Below are positions 19,101 to 26,693 of a DNA stretch of 64,000 nt, in pieces; within the stretch, counting starts at the first letter, position 1, and each line of letters starts with the position of its first letter. The translations under genes were made by a program, and so were the position numbers. Below the pieces are notes generated by a model. It saw only the letters and a list, made by a program, of their open reading frames with translations, was not told where the DNA came from and did no database searches. The DNA is from Silvimonas amylolytica. Its GTDB lineage: Bacteria > Pseudomonadota > Gammaproteobacteria > Burkholderiales > Chitinibacteraceae. The DNA lies in the NCBI RefSeq assembly GCF_014645555.1, contig NZ_BMLY01000002.1:551109-615108 (forward strand), in the 5' to 3' direction.

Positions 19101-19240
19101 ATGGAGTTGTCTGTGGCAGCAACGGTGCGGTCAGCGTAACTGGCCGAGAGCTCACCCTCGAAGCCACGGGTGCGGAGTTCGGTGATGAAATCCAGGTAAA
19201 GTGGATTGGAGAGGGGGCGTTCGGCCAGGCGCGGGATCAT
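16196..19240 (-). CDS. ydiJ: FAD/4Fe-4S oxidoreductase, YdiJ type; probable D-2-hydroxyglutarate dehydrogenase
   Basis: A 1014-residue fusion: an N-terminal FAD-binding PCMH domain (SPRGGGTGTNGQS, STSNRATIGGMVNTDASGQG), an FAD-linked oxidase C-terminal domain, then an iron-sulphur part with Cys motifs near 567 (CNGNGACYN) and 667 (CLACKSCVAQCP), and a CCG-type heterodisulphide-reductase-like tail (CCGMAGTYG). E. coli YdiJ has this layout and is reported to oxidise D-2-hydroxyglutarate to 2-oxoglutarate. I start at the ATG at 19240 because the homologue begins at the same MIP; a GTG at 19279 lacks a ribosome site. D-2-hydroxyglutarate could come from SerA or from the DUF1338 enzyme at 20061-21104. 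Confidence 0.85.
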   Translation of the reverse strand: MIPRLAERPLSNPLYLDFITELRTRGFEGELSASYADRTVAATDNSIYQIWPQVVVTPKHADDIIRVVKVLAEERFRHLVISPRGGGTGTNGQSLTQGVVVDLSRNMNRILEINPQERWVRVEAGVVKDQLNAALKPHGLFFAPELSTSNRATIGGMVNTDASGQGSCLYGKTRDHVLALDTVLLDGTHWHSEPLPADELLSIQQRGDLVGEVHRLLDSIARDQADLIAERFPKLNRCLTGYDLAHIRNADGLFDLNAILCGAEGTLGLVTEVKLNVLPIPKFSALVNVRYTTFDAALRDAPRLMALQAASIETVDSRVLALARQDIIWHGVAEFFPDDDGPEALGINLVEFIADDEVALEARLTEVTGILDGQGQAHGRNGYTLARGEAAVGRLWNMRKKSVGLLANMQGERRPIPFVEDTAVPPEHLADYIAEFRALLDSHGVVYGMFGHVDAGVLHVRPALDMKNPEDEQRIRTISDGVVALTQKYHGLLWGEHGKGVRSEYAPHFFGPLYPTLQQIKAVFDPHNQLNPGKIAAPTPDGLLRIDGVPTRGQHDRIIPIAVRERYAEAMHCNGNGACYNFDPDDAMCPSWKGTRERRHSPKGRASLIREWLRQMTLAGVDPVSESANLRSGNVWLMLPARLGNTLGRRRGEADFSHEVMEAMQGCLACKSCVAQCPVKVDVPEFRSKFMELYYGRYLRPFKDYLVGSMESTLPLFARWPALYNAVMGSKLGQSMLAKLNLVHSPLLSGTHPVQALQQRNFKLATTEVLQTLDDTARANAVIVVQDAFTSYLETSLLLDTFELLQQLGFTPLLAPFAPNGKPLHVHGFLGRFARVAGKNADHLRALAASGIALVGLEPSMTLAYRAEYVKTLGKDAAPAVQLIQEWLAEQLSRWPEVRASGETLTLLSHCTEKTSVPTAPGDWQKLFHHFGITLNTQATGCCGMAGTYGHEASNRAMSEHIYSLSWAPIIAAHGEAHDVLATGYSCRCQTRLVDDVSLRHPVQALLQAVRSAQ

Positions 19241-19340
19241 ATGTTTTGCTGCGCGGGTGGGGTTAGGGTGATTGAACACTAAAAATAGTTGGATGTGTTC
19301 AGGAGGTTGGGGTTCGCGGGTTGAAAACCTTTTAAACCTC

Positions 19341-19991
19341 TTTGTTCAGCGCCTTCGGCGCGTTGTTTACATGTCGGGGGTTGCCCGACAGCAAGGGCCT
19401 TTCTTTTGGGGCGCCAAAAGAAAGGCACCAAAGAAAAACGACCCCTGCGACGGCGCCCACTTCGTGGGTTCCCTGCGCTTCTCGCGAAGTCCGGCTGGCT
19501 CCAGGGAACTCGGGCTAAAGCCCTCAAACACCCTTACGCCGAAACCCCGGACTTCACTGCGATGCTCGGCGCAGTCAAGGGGAGGCAAGTCAAAAGCAAC
19601 TGCAACCCCGCAAACCGTCTGTTTGCAAGAATGGCCTGGTGATTCCACCACTTCGTCATTCCCCTCGGCGGGCCCCCGCTAAGGCGGGAATCCAGTCCGC
19701 AGCCCAACGGGCTGCCTTTGGTGGATTGTCGCTTCGCTCCGAATCCACCCTACAAACCCGCGCCCAGACGATTTGGCTGTTGCCGTTGCTTTTGACGTTC
19801 CCCCATTAAAGCCAAGCGCCGAAGGATGGAGGGAGACCTTAGGCTCCCGACCGACTGAGGGCAGCCCGGAGGGCCGCCAGGCTGGGGTCGCCTTTTCTTT
19901 GGGTACTTTCTTTTGGCGACCCAAAAGAAAGTACCGTGCTCCGGGCACCCCCGGTATCAAATGCTTTTACTCGCGCCGAAGGCGCTAACAG
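19341..19991. repeat. Fold-back (inverted duplicate) non-coding repeat element
   Basis: Two diverged copies of one element face each other, roughly 19346-19620 and 19766-19991. Matching blocks in order: AGCGCCTTCGGCGCG at 19348-19362 against 19972-19986; CTTTCTTTTGG at 19399-19409 against 19921-19931; CCAAAGAAAA near 19428-19437 against 19893-19902; GTCAAAAGCAAC at 19589-19600 against 19785-19796. The centre holds further hairpins: ATTCCC...GGGAAT (19658-19691), GCAGCCC/GGGCTGC (19699-19715) and GGTGGATT/AATCCACC (19720-19749). Short frames inside, with FFWRPKRK-like peptides, are by-products of the repeat. There is no transposase. Similar CTTTCTTTTGG-type elements are, from memory, scattered in many proteobacterial genomes. 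Confidence 0.8.
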
Positions 19992-20060
19992 GGGTTTGGG
20001 CTTTCAGTGCTTTGCAGGCACCAGCTAGCCAAACGCCGCCAACCACTCCCGCAAAAAACC

Positions 20061-21104
20061 TTACCCTGGCGCCTGCGCCGCAGTCATCTTGAAAATCCCC
20101 TGCGCATTCCCGCTATCAAACCGCAAATCCAGATGTGTCTGCCCGGCCTCGCCCGTCAGCAAATCACGCGAAATAAACTCATAAAACGACCCCGGCACCA
20201 CTTTCTTTACCACACCGCCGTCAGCGGTCTTGAATGCACGCTCCACCATCGCTGCCTTGAAGGCAGTCTGACGCACAGACCCGGCACCAGAGATCTCCAC
20301 TTTGTCTTTGATTGGCGCACCCTGCGCGCGGAGCTGATCGGCCAGGGCTATCACATCCGGCACGCGGTCGGTCGCGTGGTTAAAGCTGTTGCCTTCCGTG
20401 GCAATCCACGCCATTTCGGCTGATTCGGTCAGCAGCGTTTCGTAGGCAGCCAGGGGCGGGGTGTCGTGCTGTACGTTAAAACAAGCCACCAGCGCTGGCA
20501 GCAGTTTGAAGGCGTCGTTGAGTGGCAGGGCGCGGTGCGCGGCCAGTTTGGCGAGCAGGGCTTTGTGCTCGTCGGTCAGCGGGTCATGGCTGCTGCTGAC
20601 CACGGCATCGACCGCTGCACCAAACGTCGGGGAGAACTGGTCGACATGCAGTTCAGAGACAAAAAACTGGGCCACGATCTCTGGCGCATCATCATGGCAA
20701 TACGCGCGGCCGGTCATTTTCAGGCGGGCTAGCGGGTACACGGCGGCGACACTGAAACCCAGCGGCTCCAGGATACGTTTGAAGGCCGCTTCGCCTTGCG
20801 GCAAGGCGCCCGTGTTGGCGGCGGTGACGGTACGCAGGGCGCCATGATCGAACACAACTTTCTCGCCCGCAGCCAGTTTGGCATCCACATAGCGTTTGCC
20901 TTCCGGCACGGCATCCAGGTTTTTGGCGAACAATTGCATGTTCATGGCCTGCGCGATCAATACGCGAGGCACGCTGGCAACCGGGGCGGTCAGCAAGGTG
21001 TCGTCGACATCAATCATGTCGAACAGCTTTTGCGTGGCGTCGGCGCCAATGGTGGCCTCCAGCAATTGCCAGAGCTGGCTGTGGCGAGGGTCGAATGCGG
21101 TCAT
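20061..21104 (-). CDS. DUF1338 protein, HglS-like 2-oxoadipate dioxygenase/decarboxylase
   Basis: A 347-residue DUF1338 protein. The characterised member HglS of Pseudomonas putida converts 2-oxoadipate plus O2 into D-2-hydroxyglutarate and CO2 in lysine breakdown. As I recall, HglS binds iron through H70, H226 and E294 and uses R74. Here H87 and R91 (FDHGALR), H243 (NSFNHATDR) and E309 (SFYEFISR) keep nearly the same spacing. The ATG at 21104 has AAGGA upstream. It is the last gene of the argR-aruC-aruF-aruG cluster, 19 bases after aruG. The substrate in this context is uncertain, since the neighbours belong to arginine rather than lysine catabolism. Confidence 0.78.
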   Translation of the reverse strand: MTAFDPRHSQLWQLLEATIGADATQKLFDMIDVDDTLLTAPVASVPRVLIAQAMNMQLFAKNLDAVPEGKRYVDAKLAAGEKVVFDHGALRTVTAANTGALPQGEAAFKRILEPLGFSVAAVYPLARLKMTGRAYCHDDAPEIVAQFFVSELHVDQFSPTFGAAVDAVVSSSHDPLTDEHKALLAKLAAHRALPLNDAFKLLPALVACFNVQHDTPPLAAYETLLTESAEMAWIATEGNSFNHATDRVPDVIALADQLRAQGAPIKDKVEISGAGSVRQTAFKAAMVERAFKTADGGVVKKVVPGSFYEFISRDLLTGEAGQTHLDLRFDSGNAQGIFKMTAAQAPG

Positions 21105-21123
21105 GGGGCAATCCTTATGAGAA

Positions 21124-22152
21124 TCAGCGCGGCGCCGGGTTCAGCGTCATGGCCCGCACAGAACTACCCGCTGTGACATGCAGCGCGGCGGCTTGTTCGG
21201 GCGTCAGGGGCAGCACGCCGTTGTGTGGCACGCTGCGGGTGAGCATGACGCGGAAATCCGCCAGCTCACTATTGGCGACAATCCAGCGGGTGTCGGAGGT
21301 CGCCGGGGAATCGGTTATCTCAATGGTATAAAGCGCGCTGTCATGCATCACGCGCAGGCTGTCGATGCGTGCTTCCAGCACCGGGCCGCCTTCAAAGATA
21401 TCGATATGTTGCTCGGCGCGCAGGCCTTCGCTTTCCAGCAGGCGGCGGGCGGGCTCGGTGTCGATATGCGTTTTACCGATACAGGCGCGGGCGTCTTCGG
21501 GCAGAAAATCCACATACACCGGGTAGCGCGGCATCAATTCGGCGAGGAATGACTTCTTGCCCTGTGCCACCAGTTGATCGGCCTCGTTGAAACCAATGCG
21601 GTAGAAATGGGCACCCAGGGCTCGCCAGAACGGGGATTCGCCGTGTTCATCAAAATGGCCGCGCATTTCGGCACACAAGTGTTCAGAGAAACGTGCCGGG
21701 AACTGGGCAATAAACATGAAGCGGGATTTGGACAACAACGCGCCGTTGCCATTCACGCGCCAGTCCGGGCTGAGGAATAGCGTGCATAGCTCGGAATACC
21801 CGGTCAGGCCGTGCGACATGTGGAGTTTATCCATGCGCGTATACAGGCCCATCTCGCGGCTTGCATGCACAAACGTGTCCATGCGGTAGGTGTAGAAGGG
21901 TTGTTCCAGGCCGACGGCGACTTCCAGTCCGCACACACCCACGGCAGCGCCCGTGCTGGTGTCTTCCATCATGAAGAGATAGCCCTGATCGGCCAGCGCG
22001 GCAACGCCTTCTACCGTACGCTGCACGCGGTCCAGCCGCGCACCCTGGACGTCCCGGTCGGGCTTGAGCGTGGTCATGCCGGGGCCGGCCTTGTTGGCCA
22101 GATCAATCAACGCGTCCAGATCAGCCGGAGTGCAAAGTCGCATCACGATCAT
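21124..22152 (-). CDS. aruG: Arginine N-succinyltransferase, second (beta) subunit
   Basis: A 342-residue AstA-family protein that, with AruF, would succinylate arginine (and often ornithine) with succinyl-CoA, the first step of the AST pathway. It shows the family core: YLFMMEDTSTGAAVG, GLYTRMDKLHMSHGLTGYSEL, LFLSPDWRVNGNGALLSKSR and SPFWRALGAHF. Its ATG overlaps the aruF stop by four bases (22149-22152), typical of a stoichiometric pair. It is followed by the DUF1338 gene rather than the expected astD. Confidence 0.88.
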   Translation of the reverse strand: MIVMRLCTPADLDALIDLANKAGPGMTTLKPDRDVQGARLDRVQRTVEGVAALADQGYLFMMEDTSTGAAVGVCGLEVAVGLEQPFYTYRMDTFVHASREMGLYTRMDKLHMSHGLTGYSELCTLFLSPDWRVNGNGALLSKSRFMFIAQFPARFSEHLCAEMRGHFDEHGESPFWRALGAHFYRIGFNEADQLVAQGKKSFLAELMPRYPVYVDFLPEDARACIGKTHIDTEPARRLLESEGLRAEQHIDIFEGGPVLEARIDSLRVMHDSALYTIEITDSPATSDTRWIVANSELADFRVMLTRSVPHNGVLPLTPEQAAALHVTAGSSVRAMTLNPAPR

Positions 22153-23186
22153 GCGGGCAGCCCTCCCACCGGGGCGCAGCGCACCAGATCGCCCTCCTGG
22201 ATGTCCAGCAAATCAAACACCTCTGGCGGCAGAGTGAGTGTCGCGGGCGGCGTTTCTGGCAGCATCACGATCACGCATCTGAAGTCGGTGGTGTACAGAT
22301 TGCTCACCAGCCACGGCATGCTGCCGGCATCTACCTTGCCACGCGTGGCATGGCGTACGCTGCCCAGCCGTGCGGACTGGCAGACATCCAGCACACCGGT
22401 CAGCACCGGGCCGGCATCGAAAATATCGACAAACTTGTCGGGCTCCAGCCCTTCTGCCAGGTGGCATTCATAGTTGGGCAGGGCATCGGTATGTGGCTCA
22501 CCCATGACGCGCTGGGCATCTTCAGACAACAGCGGTACGTAGAGCGGATCAACCGGCATCATCTCGGCGATGAAGGTGCGGCTACGCCCGCCGGATTCGA
22601 TCTCCATCTGCTTGAAATCACGCTTGAAGAACTTGTAGCCGACACCTTCCCAGAAAGGAGAATGGCCTTGCGCGTCGGTGATGCCAGGCAGCACGGCGAA
22701 GATTTCGTGGGTAAAGCGTTCGCGGTGCTGCGCGGCAAACAAAATGCGCGCTCGCGACAACAAGTGCGCCGCCAGCGCGCTGTGTTGCTGGGTGGCGTGA
22801 TCGACATAGAAACCGGTCAGCCGTGTACGACCGGTCATTTCGTGCGAGAGCACCAGTGCATGCACGCGGTGATTGACCTTGAGTGCACGGGAGGCATGCA
22901 CGACCACTTCATTGCGGAATACGTAAAAGGGCTCAGAGAACCCGGCCATGGCGACAATGCTGGCGGTGCCATGCAAGCGGCCAGTGACCGAGTCTTCCAG
23001 CACAAACAAGTAGGTTTCTTCACCGGGGTATTCGATATCGCTTTCCAGCGAATCGATGGAGTGCTGCACATGCTGCGCCAGCCGTTGGTGATCAGGCGGC
23101 AAGGAATGCAGCACCGGGCCGGTTTCGCGCGCCATGTGCTCCAGTTCTTCCAGGTCTGACGGTTTGCCGGGGCGGACAAACAGCAT
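22149..23186 (-). CDS. aruF: Arginine N-succinyltransferase, first (alpha) subunit
   Basis: A 345-residue paralogue of the next gene, with matching landmarks (YLFVLEDSVTGRLHG, EPFYVFRNEVVVHASR, VLSHEMTGRTRLTGFYVD, SPFWEGVGYKFF). Two AstA paralogues in tandem are characteristic of Pseudomonas and betaproteobacteria, whereas enterics have one. The start is the ATG at 23186 with GGAG six bases upstream; a much longer in-frame reading would run into the intergenic hairpin region. Confidence 0.88.
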   Translation of the reverse strand: MLFVRPGKPSDLEELEHMARETGPVLHSLPPDHQRLAQHVQHSIDSLESDIEYPGEETYLFVLEDSVTGRLHGTASIVAMAGFSEPFYVFRNEVVVHASRALKVNHRVHALVLSHEMTGRTRLTGFYVDHATQQHSALAAHLLSRARILFAAQHRERFTHEIFAVLPGITDAQGHSPFWEGVGYKFFKRDFKQMEIESGGRSRTFIAEMMPVDPLYVPLLSEDAQRVMGEPHTDALPNYECHLAEGLEPDKFVDIFDAGPVLTGVLDVCQSARLGSVRHATRGKVDAGSMPWLVSNLYTTDFRCVIVMLPETPPATLTLPPEVFDLLDIQEGDLVRCAPVGGLPA

Positions 23187-23243
23187 GGCGGCTCCAATGG
23201 GGGTAGATGTTGTTGGTTTTTTATGATTGTAGTTGCCTGGCAC

Positions 23244-23300
23244 CGTTCTCTGTGACGGTGTTACACAGGCAAACCGCGCGACGGTGGTCGCGTCGCGCGG
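23244..23300. other. Paired hairpins between aruC and aruF
   Basis: The 166 bases between aruC and aruF hold a strong stem, CCGCGCGAC (23274-23282) with GTCGCGCGG (23292-23300), and a second one, CACCGT / ACGGTG (near 23251-23270). No long U-run follows on the minus strand, so these are not classical terminators. They could set the mRNA ratio within the operon. Confidence 0.45.
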
Positions 23301-23352
23301 TGTTGAAACCCGGCGCGGGTAGCAGCGGGTTTGCCATCTCAATGGGTGTCGA

Positions 23353-24573
23353 TCAGGCGGTTTGCGTCACTTGCGCGGCAATCTCTGCGACGGCCAGTTC
23401 GAAACGCTTCAGGCCTTCGTTCAGGTCTGCCACCGGGATCACCAGCGACGGCGCAAAGCGCACGACGTTGGTCCCGGCCACCAGCGTCACCAGACCGTGT
23501 TTTGCCGCGGCGTTCAGCACATCTTTGGCTTTGCCGTGCAGCGCGGGGATCAGTTCTGCGCCAATCAACAAGCCCTGGCCACGAATGTCGGTAAACACGT
23601 GATGTTTCTGGTTGATGGCTTTCAAACCATCGACCAGCCAGTGATGGCGCTGCTTAACACCGGCCAGGGTTTCCGGGCGGCTGACGATCTCGATCACCTT
23701 GTCGGCCACCGCGCAGACCAGCGGGTTGCCGCCGTAGGTAGAACCGTGTGTGCCGACGACGAAGGTGGCGGCAATCTCTTTGGTGGTCAGCATGGCGCCA
23801 ATCGGCAAGCCGTTTCCCAGCGCTTTGGCGCTGGTCAGGATATCCGGCGTCACGCCGTATTCCATATAGCTGAACAGCGAGCCTGAGCGGCCCACGCCAA
23901 TCTGCACTTCATCAAAAATCAGCAGTGCGCCGTGTTTGTCACACAGTTCACGCAGCTTTTGCAGATACGCTTTGCTGGCGGGCGTAATGCCGCCTTCGCC
24001 CTGTACGGGCTCAACAATGACCGCCGCCGTTCCCCAGTGAATGGTGGCTTCTGCAGCGGCAATGTCGTTGAACTGGATATGCGCCAGGTTACCTGGCAGC
24101 GGGCCAAAACCTTCGGTGTACTTGGGCTGGCCGCCGACCGACACGGTAAACAGTGTGCGACCGTGAAAAGACTGCTTGCAGGAAACAATCTGCGTTTTTT
24201 CCGGGTTGCGATCCACCGCGTATTTGCGCGCCAGCTTGAGCGCGGCTTCGTTGGCTTCAGCGCCGGAATTGCAGAAAAACACCCGTTCGGCAAAGGTGGT
24301 TTCGGTCAGGCGGCGGGCCAAACGCAGCGCGGGTTCGTTGGTATGCGTGTTCGACAAATGCCACAGATGATCGACCTGATCATGCAGCACGGCGGTCAAC
24401 TCCGGATGACGGTGACCCAGGCTGGTGACCGCAATACCGCAGGCGAAATCGATATATTCCTTGCCGTCTTGATCGGTCAACCGCGAACCCAGGCCGGATA
24501 CCGGAATGAACGCGGCCGGTGCGTAATTGGGCACCATCACTTCATCAAAGGTTTTACGGGTTACGGCAGACAT
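23353..24573 (-). CDS. aruC: Succinylornithine/acetylornithine aminotransferase
   Basis: A class III PLP aminotransferase of 406 residues. In the AST pathway it moves the amino group of succinylornithine to 2-oxoglutarate; such enzymes also accept acetylornithine. PLP-site residues: DEVQIGVGR starting at 221 and the Schiff-base lysine K250 (SAKALGNG). The start at 24573 is supported by CCGGAG; the ATG further upstream (24612) lacks such a site. It is the first structural gene after argR, with an ArgR-type operator in front. Confidence 0.9.
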   Translation of the reverse strand: MSAVTRKTFDEVMVPNYAPAAFIPVSGLGSRLTDQDGKEYIDFACGIAVTSLGHRHPELTAVLHDQVDHLWHLSNTHTNEPALRLARRLTETTFAERVFFCNSGAEANEAALKLARKYAVDRNPEKTQIVSCKQSFHGRTLFTVSVGGQPKYTEGFGPLPGNLAHIQFNDIAAAEATIHWGTAAVIVEPVQGEGGITPASKAYLQKLRELCDKHGALLIFDEVQIGVGRSGSLFSYMEYGVTPDILTSAKALGNGLPIGAMLTTKEIAATFVVGTHGSTYGGNPLVCAVADKVIEIVSRPETLAGVKQRHHWLVDGLKAINQKHHVFTDIRGQGLLIGAELIPALHGKAKDVLNAAAKHGLVTLVAGTNVVRFAPSLVIPVADLNEGLKRFELAVAEIAAQVTQTA

Positions 24574-24632
24574 GGAAACACTCCGGATCGAACGGGATAA
24601 AGGAGTGCTCATTCTAGGGCGGGGTCAAAAAC

Positions 24633-24674
24633 GACAATTGCGTGGGAACGACAGGCATCTGCGTGTTTGAGACA
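24633..24674 (-). promoter_or_regulatory. Probable ArgR operator in front of aruC
   Basis: On the minus strand TGTC-N5-CACGCA occurs twice with an exact 21-base period (starting at 24674 and 24653), and a third TGTCGTT begins at 24636. The AraC-type ArgR of Pseudomonas is described as binding tandem TGTCGC-N8-AA sites with five-base spacers, which is also a 21-base period. The middle repeat fits this as TGTCGT-N8-AA. The operator sits between argR and aruC, 60-100 bases before the aruC start codon. Confidence 0.75.
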
Positions 24675-24676
24675 GA

Positions 24677-25639
24677 TCAAATATGAGTGGAACGCGCATC
24701 GCCCAATGTCTTGAACCGCTCCTCCCGTGGCGCCATGCCGAAATGCCCGCGGTACACGGTGGAGAAATGCGCGCCGGAAGAGAACCCGCACAACAAGCCA
24801 ATCTGGATCACCGATTTACCAGTGGTGCGCAGCAAATGGCGCGCGTGTTCCAGCCGCAATTGCAGGTAATAGCGCGTCGGCGCCATGTCCAGATGCTGCT
24901 TGAACAAGCGCTCTAGCTGGCGACGCGATTGCCCGGTCAGACGTGCCAGTTCATCGGTGGTCAGCGGTTCTTCAAGATTGGCTTCCATCAGCATCACGGC
25001 TTCAGTGATCCGTGGCTGTTTCTCGCCCAGCCGCGCCAACAAAGGCACGCGCTGGCGATCTTCGCCGTTGCGGATGCGTTCCATGGACAGGGCACTGGCA
25101 ATGGCTTCGGTCAGCACCGTACCCTGTTGCCGGCCAATCAGCGCCAGCAGGCCGTCAATCAAGGCCACGCCATCGCCACAGGTAAAACGGTCCCGATCCA
25201 GCTCAAATACATGCTGCGTGGCAATAACCTTCAAAAAGCGCTCGTTGAACGCGGGCAGATGCGGCCAGTGCAGCGTGGCGCGGTAGCCATTGAGCAAACC
25301 GGCCTGCGCCAACCACCAGGCGCCAGTCCCAAGCCCGCCCAGAAGCGGCTGGTTCGCACGTTGTTGCAAGGCGTTGCAGAGCGCGTCGGCCTTGCCAATG
25401 CCATCGCTCAGAACCAGTAGTGCTTCATGTGGCTGGATACTCTGGATAGCCCCGGTCACGGCCAGCGGCAGGTTGTTTTCCAGCATAACCGGCGCACCAT
25501 CGGCAGACACAAAGCGCACCTCATACAGCGGTACTGCCGCGTGACGATTGGCCTCGGCAAACACGCGCGTCACAGCGCCCACCTGCAGCAAAGTGCACGG
25601 CGGAACCAGCAACACGGCAATGTGGGCGGGCAAATTCAT
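24677..25639 (-). CDS. argR: AraC-family regulator with GATase1-like N-domain, ArgR type
   Basis: A 320-residue regulator with a DJ-1/PfpI-like (GlxA) N-terminal domain and a C-terminal AraC double helix-turn-helix (about 215-310; LTTDELARLTGQSRRQLERLFKQ as a region). This is the architecture of Pseudomonas ArgR, which activates the aru operon in response to arginine. It is placed directly upstream of aruC in the same direction, with matching TGTC repeats between, which supports that role. This is unrelated to the enteric ArgR repressor. Confidence 0.82.
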   Translation of the reverse strand: MNLPAHIAVLLVPPCTLLQVGAVTRVFAEANRHAAVPLYEVRFVSADGAPVMLENNLPLAVTGAIQSIQPHEALLVLSDGIGKADALCNALQQRANQPLLGGLGTGAWWLAQAGLLNGYRATLHWPHLPAFNERFLKVIATQHVFELDRDRFTCGDGVALIDGLLALIGRQQGTVLTEAIASALSMERIRNGEDRQRVPLLARLGEKQPRITEAVMLMEANLEEPLTTDELARLTGQSRRQLERLFKQHLDMAPTRYYLQLRLEHARHLLRTTGKSVIQIGLLCGFSSGAHFSTVYRGHFGMAPREERFKTLGDARSTHI

Positions 25640-26158
25640 CGGACCAGGTCTGAACCCAAGCAGGCGCGCAACCAGGGTGGCAGGCGCAAGGTGTGCGGAT
25701 GGTTTCAGTAAAGCACGCGGGCGGCAATGCGGGGTTTTGGCGGGGTGGTGGCGCGGTTCAGGCCAATGTCATGGAGTGTGATCTACAAATTTCTTTTTAT
25801 TTCAGATGCTTATGTTGATGGTGTGGCCAGAAAAGCCATCAAGGCAAGACAGGGCGGACTTCCCGCTTTGGCAAGTTCTTGTCGCTTTTGCGAAATAGCT
25901 TTTACCGCACCGACCAGAGAATCAGGCCGACACAATCCATCATCCCCGTTGAATGCAACGCGCGGCAGTGGGTTGGCCTGCGCTCATCCTGCCGGCGATC
26001 ATAACGCCGGGCTCGCCGCCGGGGCCGCTTGTGGCGGGCCGGTTGCGCCAGCAGACGTGATGATCCGGTGGCTGGCGCGGGGCGTGACAGTACAGAAAAT
26101 ATACCAGGGCGGACGCTGAAAAGGCTTTCTGATTTGGGGTGATTTGGTACCGTAAGCA
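25640..26158. other. Intergenic region upstream of argR
   Basis: About 520 bases without a convincing gene. Frames across it have no plausible start with a ribosome site and no recognisable protein family. It should carry the argR promoter on the minus strand. The composition is mixed, with an A/T-rich patch near 25780-25830 and a GC-rich one near 25970-26070. I found no RNA structure I could name. Confidence 0.4.
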
Positions 26159-26200
26159 GAAGAATATTTCTGATAATATGCATTGATAGAAACATTCTTC
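26159..26200. promoter_or_regulatory. Inverted-repeat operator before the second Lrp-type gene
   Basis: GAAGAATATTTCT (26159-26171) and AGAAACATTCTTC (26188-26200) are reverse complements except at one base, with a 16-base spacer. The spacer begins within a -10-like GATAAT (26172-26177), so a bound protein would cover the promoter. This fits autoregulation by the Lrp-type protein encoded ten bases downstream. Confidence 0.65.
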
Positions 26201-26209
26201 AGAAAAGCC

Positions 26210-26683
26210 ATGAACTCACGCAATCGCCTGCTGGATCAGCAAGACCGCAAGATACTGCGCGCCCTGCAACAGAACGCGCGCCTTTCCAATGCAGAACTGG
26301 CCGAACAGGTTGGCATGAGTGCTACCGCCTGCTGGAACCGCACCCGGCAACTGGAAACAGACGGCTATATCAGCGGCTACGTCGCGCTCATCGATCAGAA
26401 GAAACTGGGCTTCGCCGACATCGTGCTGGTGGAAATCACCCTGGATAGCCACGAAGAAAACACGCTGATCCGCTTTGGCGAAGAACTGGCTGCCCTGCCC
26501 GAAGTGCTGGAAGCGCATCTGGTCTCTGGCGAGTACGACTACCTGGTGAAACTGGCGGTGGACGGCACGGCAGGATACGAGCGCTTTCTGCGCGAGAAGC
26601 TCTACCGGATCTCTGGCATCCGCCATAGCCGGTCGATGTTTGCGCTGCGGTGTATGAAGAGTATTCCGTCGGTGCAGGTGTGA
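26210..26683 (+). CDS. Lrp/AsnC-family transcriptional regulator
   Basis: A 157-residue regulator with an N-terminal winged helix (DQQDRKILRALQQNARLSNAELAEQV) and a C-terminal sensor domain with GEYDYLVKLAVDG and RHSRSMFALR. It resembles the Lrp/BkdR subgroup. The start at 26210 follows the inverted repeat; the ribosome site AGAAAAG is weak. Its targets are unknown beyond its own promoter. The nearest same-strand gene is far away, and the argR cluster is divergent across about 570 bases. Confidence 0.82.
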   Translation: MNSRNRLLDQQDRKILRALQQNARLSNAELAEQVGMSATACWNRTRQLETDGYISGYVALIDQKKLGFADIVLVEITLDSHEENTLIRFGEELAALPEVLEAHLVSGEYDYLVKLAVDGTAGYERFLREKLYRISGIRHSRSMFALRCMKSIPSVQV

Positions 26684-26693
26684 TACCGCTGGC

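Noticed and set aside
19279-19988. Short open frames with FFWRPKRK-like peptides
   Set aside because: They arise from the CTTTCTTTTGG repeat in both arms of the fold-back element; the same peptide appears from each arm, as expected for a non-coding repeat.
23274-23300. The strong hairpin between aruC and aruF as a terminator
   Set aside because: No U-run follows on the minus strand, and aruF needs read-through or its own promoter. It is kept only as a structure.
25727-26119. A 130-codon frame in the gap upstream of argR
   Set aside because: No ribosome site, no recognisable domain and mixed composition.
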